5,410 nucleotides of DNA from Oscillospiraceae bacterium (GTDB lineage: Bacteria; Bacillota; Clostridia; Oscillospirales; CAG-272): positions 1 through 5,410 of the forward strand of contig SVRB01000090.1 of NCBI GenBank assembly GCA_015065045.1, given 5' to 3'. The translations under genes and the position numbers were made by a program. The notes below the pieces were generated by a model, which was given only the letters and a program-made list of their open reading frames with translations, was not told the DNA's origin and searched no databases. How positions within the stretch are numbered: the first letter of the stretch is position 1; every line of letters starts with the position of its first letter. Shown here in pieces: positions 1 to 5,266 of the stretch.

Positions 1-20
1 CCTCCCTTGTGCCTTCTTTG

Positions 21-49
21 GTTACTTTCTTGGCACCCAAGAAAGTAAC
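21..49. repeat. Perfect 13-bp inverted repeat
   Basis: The arms gttactttcttgg (21-33) and ccaagaaagtaac (37-49) are exact reverse complements around a three-base loop (cac). An overlapping pairing of gtgcc (9-13) with ggcac (32-36) is also possible, so two alternative hairpins compete. No U-run follows on either strand, so this is unlikely to be a simple terminator. It is most likely one unit of a dispersed repeat family. Confidence 0.8.
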
Positions 50-91
50 ATAAAAAGAAAAGATAATATTATTAGGCAAAATAATACGTCT

Positions 92-142
92 TTGCCCTCT
101 CAGTCAGCTTCGCTGACAGCTCTCCCAAAGGGGAGAGCCTTA
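92..142. repeat. Double-hairpin intergenic repeat
   Basis: Two stem-loops stand side by side. The first is gtcagc (103-108) with gctgac (112-117) around ttc. The second is gctctccc (119-126) with gggagagc (131-138) around a four-base aaag loop. The combination of a GTCAGC-TTC-GCTGAC hairpin followed by a CTCTCCC/GGGAGAG hairpin is one I recall as a frequent intergenic repeat in gut clostridia. It is GC-rich compared with its surroundings, as expected of an inserted element. An open plus-strand frame crosses it but is not a credible gene. Confidence 0.65.
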
Positions 143-158
143 AAAGCACAAATAGTCA

Positions 159-213
159 GGAGCTTTGCTCCCGAACCCACACCAAAGATGCTTTTTGAAA
201 AAAGCACCTTTGG
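159..213. repeat. Small hairpin plus near-perfect 15-bp inverted repeat
   Basis: A short hairpin, ggagc (159-163) with gctcc (167-171), is followed by a long one whose arms are 182-196 and 199-213. The long arms match at 14 of 15 positions around a two-base centre. The only mismatch is A188 against C207. In minus-strand RNA this becomes a G-U wobble, so the hairpin is more stable in a transcript reading leftward, the direction of pheST. It contains runs of T and A, but the main terminator of pheT lies nearer the gene, so this is more likely part of the repeat cluster. Confidence 0.6.
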
Positions 214-253
214 AATCCGCAAAAACTTTAAATATAATTATCATTTAATATTT

Positions 254-287
254 GCAAAACAAAAAAGCTCCCGTGGGAGCTTTTTTT
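254..287 (-). terminator. Intrinsic terminator of pheST (bidirectional)
   Basis: The arms gctcc (267-271) and ggagc (276-280) enclose a cgtg tetraloop, and the stem can close one more C-G pair. On the minus strand a run of six Ts (complement of 261-266) follows the stem. On the plus strand a run of seven Ts (281-287) follows it, so it can stop transcripts from both sides. The stem begins 11 bases after the pheT stop codon, the usual place for the end of an operon. The flanking A and T runs lengthen the dyad further. Confidence 0.9.
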
Positions 288-291
288 GCTT

Positions 292-2676
292 TTATGCTCT
301 TAAAGTAATTCCGAGTTCTCTTTCGAGGAGCGTTAAGATCTTCTTTGTTGCCTTATCTGCCTCTTCATCGGTAAGAGTATGATCAGCTGAACGCATCGTT
401 ACCTTAAACGCAAGACTCTTCATACCCTCGGGCACCTGAGCACCTCTGTATACGTCAAAGAGCTTAACGTTTTCAACAAGCTTTCCGCCTGCCTTCTTCA
501 TAACCTTTTCTATAGCGCCAACCTCAACCTCTTCTGCGCATACAAACGCAAAGTCACGTGTTGATGCAGGGAACTTAGGCAAGTGCTTATACTTTCTTTC
601 AAAATTGCTGTTTTCAAGCAATTCGTTAAAGTCAAGCTCAGCAACGTATACGGGGCAATCAATACCGTAGTTGCTTGCAACGTCGGGATGTATTTCACCG
701 AATATACCGATAACCTTGCCGTCAGCAGTTACTATTTCAGCGCAACGTCCGGGATGGAACGTCGGATCGTCTGATTTAGCTCTGTAGTCGCAATCAATAA
801 TGCCGCCGTTTTCAAGTATAGCACCGACAACGCCCTTCATTCTGTAGAAGTCGCCGTTTCCGTAGAAGCCTGCCATAACCTTGAACTTTTCTTCGGGAAG
901 CTGTGTTATATCGTCTGAGGGAATATATACCTTAGCCATTTCGTAAAGCGATACAGCTTCTGAATGGTGATTGTTATTGTGCGCCAAAACTTCCATAATT
1001 GAGGGAATTGCAGTTGTACGCATTACGCTTGTATCTTCGCCGAGGGGGTTAGATATTACAACGGAATTTCTCTGCTTGGAGTTTGCAGGGAGAGCTATCT
1101 TATCATAATATTTGGGGCTGATAAATGAGAATGTATAAATTTCATCAAAGCCGAGTGAGCAGAGGAAATTACAAATTCTTCTTCTGTAGCCCTGTGATTC
1201 TGTAGGAAGACCTACCTTAACGTCGGATGCGAAGAGTGTTGACTCGATCGAGTTATATCCGTGGATTCTGATTATTTCCTCGGCAATATCGTTCATACAA
1301 CCAATATCGATTCTGAACGACGGTGAGTAGATCATACCGTTCTCAACCTTAAATCCGAGTCTTTCGAGAATTTCGGTCATATATTTTTCATCGAGGTTCA
1401 CACCGAGGAACTTGTTGATTCTGTCGCACTCGAGAGGAAGAACCACCTGTTCCCACTTCTTTCCGTAAACGTCGATTATTCCGTCAACAACCTCACCTGC
1501 GCCGAGCATTTCAACGAGCTCGCAAGCTCTGTTAAGCGCTTCAAGTGTCATTTCAGGGTCAAGACCCTTTTCAAAACGAGCTGAGCTTTCTGTTCTCATA
1601 CCGCAATCTCTTGCAGTTGTTCTTACAGAAGAGCCTAAGAAGTTTGCAGATTCAAACACAACAGCAGTTGTTGTATCCTTGATTTCGCTATTAGCGCCGC
1701 CCATAACACCTGCCAATGCAACAGCCTTCTTTTCGTCGGCAATTACAAGCATATCGGATGTCAACGTATGGTCCTTATCATCAAGTGACTTAAACACTTC
1801 ACCCTCAGCCGCGGTTCTAACAACGATCTTGCTTCCGTCAAGACAAGCATAATCGAATGCGTGCATAGGCTGACCGTATTCGAGCATTACGTAGTTTGTA
1901 ATATCAACGATATTGTTTATCGGTCTTACGCCTGCTGCGCGGAGTCTCATACGAAGCCAAAGCGGAGAAGGCTCGATTTTTACGTTCTTAACGTATCTTG
2001 CAGAGTATCTGGGGCATTTTTCGGTATCCTTTACTTCAACGGAAATATAATTTTCAACGTTGTCGCCCGAGCCCTTAACTGTAGGAGTATGGTATACTGC
2101 AGGAATGTTGAAAGATGCTGCAGTTTCTCTTGCAAGACCTATTACGGAAAGACAGTCGGGACGGTTGCTTGTAATTTCGAATTCAACAACAGTATCTTCG
2201 ATCTGGAGCAATTCCTTTACGTCATCACCGGGAGTGCAGTCTTCCTTAAGAATAAGAATACCGTCTTCTATAGCATAAGGCATATCGTTGAGAGTAAGTC
2301 CGAGCTCTGCTATTGAACAGAACATACCGTTTGACTCAATACCTCTCATTTTTGTTTTCTTGATTTCTCCGCCCATAACGTGCGCGGGAGCTACGGCAAC
2401 GGGAACCAATGCGCCCTCAAATACGTTTGTTGCCGCAGTAATTATCTGTGTATCTGTGCCTGTACCGATATCAACCTGACATACAACCAAACGGTCAGCA
2501 TCGGGGTGGCGTTCGATCTTCTTTATAAGACCAACCTTAACGTTCTGAACCTCTTCGCTGAGAGTTTCGTAACCCTCAACCTTTGAACCTGTATCGGTCA
2601 TAACGTCAGAATAGTGCTTGGGGTCTGTATTCAATGAAGGAACAAATTCCTTCAGCCATTTCATAGGTAAATTCAT
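292..2676 (-). CDS. pheT: Phenylalanine--tRNA ligase beta subunit
   Basis: This is the beta chain of the cytoplasmic alpha2-beta2 phenylalanyl-tRNA synthetase, which attaches Phe to tRNA-Phe. The beta chain binds tRNA and edits mischarged Tyr-tRNA. At 794 residues it is full length for the bacterial family. Domains in order: N-terminal tRNA-binding (EMAP-like) domain at about 40-150 with HPDADRL at 57-63; B3/4 editing domain at about 210-390 with GQPMHAFD (268-275), LAGVMGG (321-327) and FESANF (341-346); B5 domain at about 405-478 ending in DIAEEIIRIHGY; catalytic-like core at about 480-690 with NPLGEDTSVMRTT (543-555); and the C-terminal anticodon-binding FDX-ACB domain from about 700, with FPASTRDFAFV and ADHTLTDEE. 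His272 and Glu342 probably correspond to the known editing residues, by recalled alignment. The ATG start has a GAGGTG ribosome site (2683-2688) six bases upstream. The gene lies 32 bases after pheS and is co-transcribed with it. No frameshift or missing motif is seen. Confidence 0.98.
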   Translation of the reverse strand: MNLPMKWLKEFVPSLNTDPKHYSDVMTDTGSKVEGYETLSEEVQNVKVGLIKKIERHPDADRLVVCQVDIGTGTDTQIITAATNVFEGALVPVAVAPAHVMGGEIKKTKMRGIESNGMFCSIAELGLTLNDMPYAIEDGILILKEDCTPGDDVKELLQIEDTVVEFEITSNRPDCLSVIGLARETAASFNIPAVYHTPTVKGSGDNVENYISVEVKDTEKCPRYSARYVKNVKIEPSPLWLRMRLRAAGVRPINNIVDITNYVMLEYGQPMHAFDYACLDGSKIVVRTAAEGEVFKSLDDKDHTLTSDMLVIADEKKAVALAGVMGGANSEIKDTTTAVVFESANFLGSSVRTTARDCGMRTESSARFEKGLDPEMTLEALNRACELVEMLGAGEVVDGIIDVYGKKWEQVVLPLECDRINKFLGVNLDEKYMTEILERLGFKVENGMIYSPSFRIDIGCMNDIAEEIIRIHGYNSIESTLFASDVKVGLPTESQGYRRRICNFLCSLGFDEIYTFSFISPKYYDKIALPANSKQRNSVVISNPLGEDTSVMRTTAIPSIMEVLAHNNNHHSEAVSLYEMAKVYIPSDDITQLPEEKFKVMAGFYGNGDFYRMKGVVGAILENGGIIDCDYRAKSDDPTFHPGRCAEIVTADGKVIGIFGEIHPDVASNYGIDCPVYVAELDFNELLENSNFERKYKHLPKFPASTRDFAFVCAEEVEVGAIEKVMKKAGGKLVENVKLFDVYRGAQVPEGMKSLAFKVTMRSADHTLTDEEADKATKKILTLLERELGITLRA

Positions 2677-2708
2677 AATCTACACCTCACTCTTTCGATT
2701 ACTTCCGA

Positions 2709-3722
2709 TTAAAACTGGTTAAGAAAACGCACGTCGTTTTCGTAAAGCAGTCTCATATCGTCCATACCGTATTTGCACATCGTAATTCTTTCGATACCCA
2801 TACCGAAAGCAAAGCCGGAATATACCTCAGGGTCAATTCCGCAGTTGCTCAATACGTAAGGATGTACCATACCTGCACCGAGAATTTCGATCCAGCCTTC
2901 GCCCTTACATACACGGCAACCCTTACCGCCGCATACGAAACAGCTTACGTCAACCTCAGCAGACGGCTCTGTAAACGGGAAGTGGTGGGGACGGAAACGA
3001 ATCTTTGTTTCGGGACCGAACATCTTCTGAGCAAAAAGCTCAAGTGTTCCCTTAAGGTCGCCCATTGTTATACCCTTGTCAACAACCAAGCCCTCAAGCT
3101 GATGGAACATAGGTGAGTGTGTTGCGTCAACAGCGTCAGAACGGTATACGCGTCCGGGAGAAATAACTCTTATCGGAGGCTTCTGCTTTTCCATAGCTCT
3201 TACCTGTACGGGAGACGTCTGTGAACGAAGAAGGATGTTATTTGTTATATAGAAAGTATCCTGTGTGTCTCTTGCGGGATGGTTTTCAGGAATATTCAAC
3301 GCCTGGAAGTTGTAATAATCGTATTCAACCTCAGGACCTTCGATTATGTCAAAGCCCATACCGAGAAAGATATCCCACATTTCCATCTCAACCTTTGCCA
3401 AAGGATGTCTCTTACCAACCTTGACAGCGTTGCCGGGAGCTGTAACGTCAAGCTTCTCCTTCATGAACTTCATCTTCATCTGTTCTTTTTTCTGCTCCTC
3501 GGCTTTGATGGCAAGAGCATTTTCGATAAATGAACGAACGTCGTTTGCAAGCTGACCAACTATAGGTCTTTCTTCCGCTGTAAGCGCACCCATTCCTCTC
3601 AATACCGAAGTAAGCTCTCCCTTTTTACCGAGATAGCGTATTCTTAATTCTTCAAGATTAACATCGGGCTGCTGAAGTAATACTTCAACCTCTTTCCTGA
3701 TGTTTTCAAGCTTTTCTCTCAT
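2709..3722 (-). CDS. pheS: Phenylalanine--tRNA ligase alpha subunit
   Basis: This is the catalytic chain of phenylalanyl-tRNA synthetase, a class II enzyme that activates Phe with ATP and charges tRNA-Phe. Its 337 residues are normal for the short bacterial form. An N-terminal helical, charged coiled-coil region (about 1-90) is followed by the class II core: motif 1 region around HPL...MGFDIIEGPEVE (106-133), ALNIPENHPARDTQDTFY (141-158), motif 2 RVYRSDAVDATHSPMFHQLE (191-210), and motif 3 GFAFGMGIER (303-312). Ala305 in GFAFG matches the alanine that lines the Phe pocket in well-studied PheS proteins. Cysteines 261, 264, 269 and 272 form a CxxC-x4-CxxC cluster that I recall from many Firmicute PheS sequences. 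The ATG is preceded by GGAGTG (3731-3736) with an 8-base spacer. The T-box leader upstream controls this gene and pheT. Confidence 0.98.
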   Translation of the reverse strand: MREKLENIRKEVEVLLQQPDVNLEELRIRYLGKKGELTSVLRGMGALTAEERPIVGQLANDVRSFIENALAIKAEEQKKEQMKMKFMKEKLDVTAPGNAVKVGKRHPLAKVEMEMWDIFLGMGFDIIEGPEVEYDYYNFQALNIPENHPARDTQDTFYITNNILLRSQTSPVQVRAMEKQKPPIRVISPGRVYRSDAVDATHSPMFHQLEGLVVDKGITMGDLKGTLELFAQKMFGPETKIRFRPHHFPFTEPSAEVDVSCFVCGGKGCRVCKGEGWIEILGAGMVHPYVLSNCGIDPEVYSGFAFGMGIERITMCKYGMDDMRLLYENDVRFLNQF

Positions 3723-3858
3723 TCTTTGATCACTCCAAATTTTTTATATGTTATTTTTTATTTTTAACTTAATTTATTTACTTTTCTCTCGCTTAATCAA
3801 AACCATGTTTTTCAGACTTGACCTCCATCTGTAGGGGACGGCGCTCACGATGTTCCGC
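3723..3858 (-). other. AT-rich 5' leader segment between attenuator and pheS
   Basis: About 136 bases separate the end of the T-box attenuator from the pheS start. The part next to the gene (about 3737-3790) is very AT-rich with no clear hairpin and holds only the GGAGTG ribosome site at 3731-3736. The distal part holds a GC-rich dyad annotated separately. On the minus strand a ten-codon open frame (MVLIKREKSK, about 3772-3804) follows a GGAGG sequence, but its 15-base spacing is too long for a convincing leader peptide. A weak TTGATT/ATAAAT promoter-like pair can be drawn here but is not persuasive in such AT-rich DNA. Confidence 0.6.
3831..3858. repeat. Degenerate GC-rich inverted repeat inside the pheST leader
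   Basis: Plus-strand arms gggacggcg (3835-3843) and cgatgttcc (3848-3856) surround a ctca loop. In plus-strand RNA they pair with two G-U wobbles and one G-A mismatch. In minus-strand RNA, the transcribed direction, the wobbles become A-C mismatches, so the hairpin is poor in the actual leader. The preceding gtaggggacgg resembles the beginning of a dispersed 'GTAGGGG' type intergenic repeat I recall from clostridial genomes. It sits between the T-box terminator and the pheS ribosome site and has no role in the T-box structure. Confidence 0.5.
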
Positions 3859-3900
3859 AAAAACAAAAAAGTCTTTCATCCTCAAAAAAGGACGAAAGAC
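3859..3900 (-). terminator. T-box attenuator hairpin of pheST
   Basis: On the minus strand the arms are gtctttcgtcc (complement of 3890-3900) and ggatgaaagac (complement of 3871-3881), an 11-bp stem with one G-U wobble and an eight-base loop. TTTTTTGTTTTT follows (complement of 3859-3870). The upstream arm overlaps CGTCCTTT (3887-3894), which can instead pair with AAAGG of the T-box (3922-3926). Terminator and antiterminator are therefore mutually exclusive, as in other T-box leaders. Confidence 0.93.
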
Positions 3901-4152
3901 GTAAAGTTCTCCGCGGTACCACCTTTGTTTATGCCTAAAGCAAACACTTTATAAGGCATATAACGGCGCCTTTATTTATAAACCGTAACGAACTACTGTA
4001 TTTTTCACTCGTTCCGCTCGGAAGCGAAATGCGTTTAATTGCCGACGTAAGATTACTTACAGCCTAAAAAGGTAACCCTCTCTGTGTACGTCTTGTTGCA
4101 ATACGCTGAACTTCTTCAATGCGTTTCTTCTTATATTATTTAATTAAACTAC
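3859..4152 (-). promoter_or_regulatory. T-box riboswitch (tRNA-Phe responsive) for pheS-pheT
   Basis: The leader RNA reads uncharged tRNA-Phe and lets transcription pass the attenuator when charging is low. The conserved T-box AGGTGGTACCGCGG lies at 3911-3924 on the minus strand. Its UGGU bulge (3918-3921) is complementary to an ACCA end, matching the A73 discriminator base of tRNA-Phe. Stem III is the hairpin at 3930-3960 (TATGCC/GGCATA, then TAAAG/CTTTA inside). Stem I spans about 4021-4117: AGAGA (4079-4083) and GCTG (4060-4063, fitting the GNUG loop motif) are in its upper part. GCGT-ATTGC pairs with GCAAT-taa-ACGC below that, and a GAAG/CTTC helix closes the base. The internal loop between ACGC and CTTC reads ATTTCG and contains UUC, the Phe codon, at 4026-4028, followed by a purine. 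The stem II region (about 3963-4015) can be drawn only partly. Its end at 4152 is a predicted transcription start. Confidence 0.96.
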
Positions 4153-4158
4153 CGTGTT

Positions 4159-4187
4159 ATTGTATCACACACTTTTAAAAATTGCAA
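4159..4187 (-). promoter_or_regulatory. Sigma-A type promoter of the pheST leader
   Basis: On the minus strand TTGCAA (4182-4187) is separated by exactly 17 bases from TACAAT (4159-4164). TGA directly precedes the -10, giving an extended -10 element. This predicts a start near 4152, about 430 bases before the pheS ATG and just ahead of T-box stem I. The promoter lies within 50 bases of the stop codon of the upstream DUF2156 gene. Confidence 0.85.
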
Positions 4188-4206
4188 GTATTTTGCCGAA
4201 AATCTT

Positions 4207-5088
4207 CTAAAACCCAAGCTTATACATCTGATTAAGTCTGCAAGGATAATAAGAAAGCTTAGCCTTTCTTAATCCCTCGATCCCGAGATCCTCTTCCCTG
4301 TTTATATATTTCGCATCGGGAAAACCGTATTTTGCGAAGCTGTTATTGACAAAAGCATAGCTTCCCTCGTACTCTCTGTCAGCCTTCTCGAAATGTATAT
4401 CAGCCGTGTCTTCGTTTATCATCGAGCCTATCGAATATGCAACGTATTTTCCGTCAACCATGATTACGCAAGCCCTGAGCTCAAGCTCGGAAAAGTTATC
4501 AATAGCGCACTTTATCGCCTCATATTCCTGAACGGGACTGTTTTCGATTTTCTTAAAAAGATGCTCGGCACATTCTCTGAGAATCGATATATTTTCTTCG
4601 TTTATTTCAATATATTCGCTGTCATAAAGCCTGTTGAATTTAGAGATATGGTTTCTCTTTGCGTGATATTTCTTTCCCTCAAGATAAGCTAAGTCCTGCT
4701 GATTATATACGTACTCGCACTTACCCTCAAGCTCTTCTTTTTTATAGTTCGGAAAATTCTCGCATATAGCTTCAGCCGTTTTGTTCGTCAAGGGCATAAA
4801 TAATACGTTACTGCCAACATTATCCAATATTTGCTCTACAGTTTCCTTAGTATCATGCTCAAGCCCTCTCGGAAAATATATTACGTTTTCTCCGCTGTCG
4901 GAAAAACCTCTCGCTACGATATTCCCGTTTATTACCGAATAGTGAGTGTTGTAATAATCCTTCCACAAAAACAAGGACGTAAAGCCAAACATAGCTATAC
5001 CCTCATTATTTTCTCCCGTTTTTATGATTATTTCACGATCGTTTTTGGATATTTTCTTCCACTCGATACCCTTTACGGCATTTACCAT
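4207..5088 (-). CDS. DUF2156 / LPG_synthase_C domain protein
   Basis: This 293-residue protein belongs, by its motifs, to the DUF2156 family (phosphatidylglycerol lysyltransferase C-terminal domain-like, tandem GNAT fold). Visible family hallmarks are GKKYHAKRNHISKF (138-151), HFEKAD (232-237) and the C-terminal INREEDLGIEGLRKAKLSY (262-280). There is no signal peptide or membrane segment, so it is a soluble stand-alone protein without the flippase domain of MprF. Relatives such as MprF and FemX move aminoacyl groups from tRNA to lipids or peptidoglycan precursors. The substrate of this short class is not known to me, so the activity is an inference. The start is set at ATG 5088 because GAGGT (5096-5100) lies seven bases before it. 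The in-frame TTG at 5092-5094, which would give 295 residues, is one base from that site. The stop is TAG. No terminator follows, and the T-box promoter begins 20 bases beyond the stop. Confidence 0.85.
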   Translation of the reverse strand: MVNAVKGIEWKKISKNDREIIIKTGENNEGIAMFGFTSLFLWKDYYNTHYSVINGNIVARGFSDSGENVIYFPRGLEHDTKETVEQILDNVGSNVLFMPLTNKTAEAICENFPNYKKEELEGKCEYVYNQQDLAYLEGKKYHAKRNHISKFNRLYDSEYIEINEENISILRECAEHLFKKIENSPVQEYEAIKCAIDNFSELELRACVIMVDGKYVAYSIGSMINEDTADIHFEKADREYEGSYAFVNNSFAKYGFPDAKYINREEDLGIEGLRKAKLSYYPCRLNQMYKLGF

Positions 5089-5095
5089 CTGCAAG

Positions 5096-5100
5096 ACCTC
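5096..5100 (-). promoter_or_regulatory. Ribosome binding site deciding the DUF2156 start
   Basis: Minus-strand GAGGT is followed by cttgcag and then ATG (5086-5088), an ideal seven-base spacing. The alternative TTG start at 5092-5094 would leave only one base between site and codon, so the shorter 293-residue protein is favoured. Confidence 0.8.
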
Positions 5101-5116
5101 GCATAATTTTTTTCAT

Positions 5117-5122
5117 ATTATA
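5117..5122 (-). promoter_or_regulatory. Probable -10 element of the DUF2156 gene
   Basis: A perfect TATAAT lies on the minus strand here, about 30 bases before the ATG at 5088, which would give a 5' leader of about 20 bases. At 17-base spacing the -35 position (5140-5145) is only AAAAAA, so the -35 is weak. A small imperfect hairpin (GAAGGCA/TGCC-ac-TTC, 5131-5153) overlaps that area and could be a binding site, but this is speculative. Confidence 0.5.
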
Positions 5123-5166
5123 CACTAAATGAAGGCATATTTTTTGCCACTTCAAAAAAAATTAAC

Positions 5167-5183
5167 ATTTTTTCGGAAAAAAT
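5167..5183. repeat. Exact AT-rich dyad upstream of the rpmE promoter
   Basis: ATTTTTTC (5167-5174) and GAAAAAAT (5176-5183) are perfect reverse complements around a single G. The dyad ends 12 bases before the rpmE -35. It could be a protein-binding operator or act as an AT-rich UP-like element for RNA polymerase. Phased A and T tracts also occur by chance in AT-rich intergenic DNA, so function is unproven. Confidence 0.45.
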
Positions 5184-5195
5184 ATCGGTAATCTA

Positions 5196-5224
5196 TTGAA
5201 AAATTGAAATCGTTGTGTTATAAT
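5196..5224 (+). promoter_or_regulatory. Sigma-A type promoter of rpmE
   Basis: TTGAAA (5196-5201) and a perfect TATAAT (5219-5224) are separated by exactly 17 bases. TGT precedes the -10, an extended -10 motif. A start near 5231 is expected, giving a leader of about 36 bases before the ATG at 5267. Such a strong promoter suits a highly expressed ribosomal protein gene. Confidence 0.9.
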
Positions 5225-5266
5225 ACAATGCAATATGTAAAAAACTGATAAAAGAGGTATAGTACA

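Larger units (their letters stand above)
1..215. repeat. Gene-free cluster of inverted repeats downstream of pheT
   Basis: No credible gene lies here. The stretch contains five stem-loops in about 195 bases, at 21-49, 103-117, 119-138, 159-171 and 182-213, with AT-rich linkers. The first 13 bases (cctcccttgtgcc) resemble the beginning of another GC-rich repeat that the window edge cuts off. From memory, such mosaics of short palindromes are common between genes in Oscillospirales-type genomes and behave like REP or MITE-like, non-autonomous repeats. I infer that this is a repeat-insertion hot spot at the 3' end of the pheST unit. No transposase, target-site duplication or CRISPR-like regular spacing is visible. 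Confidence 0.7.

Noticed and set aside
1..215. CRISPR array
   Set aside because: The hairpins differ in sequence and spacing. There is no repeated unit with equal-length spacers.
92..382. Open plus-strand frame of 96 codons
   Set aside because: It runs through the hairpin repeats, the terminator and the antisense 3' end of pheT. It has no ribosome site and no recognisable protein features.
1861..2316. Open plus-strand frame of 151 codons inside pheT
   Set aside because: It is entirely antisense to the conserved pheT coding region, is Cys-rich and low in family-like features, and has no promoter or ribosome site. It is a shadow frame.
2970..3000. PheS four-cysteine cluster as an unusual added zinc site
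   Set aside because: The cluster is seen (residues 261-272), but I recall similar CxxC-x4-CxxC sequences in many Firmicute PheS proteins, so it is not novel.
3755..3800. Possible second promoter for pheS downstream of the attenuator (TTGATT and an AT-rich -10)
   Set aside because: The -10 choices are poor and the spacing is flexible. In such AT-rich sequence matches of this quality are expected by chance.
3772..3804. Possible ten-codon leader peptide on the minus strand (MVLIKREKSK)
   Set aside because: The GGAGG upstream is 15 bases away, the peptide contains no Phe, and the operon is already controlled by a T-box, so peptide-based attenuation is not needed.
4028..4126. Nine-base direct repeat (aatgcgttt at 4028-4036 and 4118-4126) flanking T-box stem I
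   Set aside because: One copy includes part of the specifier region and the other lies outside the stem. There is no sign of a mobile element, so it is best taken as chance within the riboswitch.
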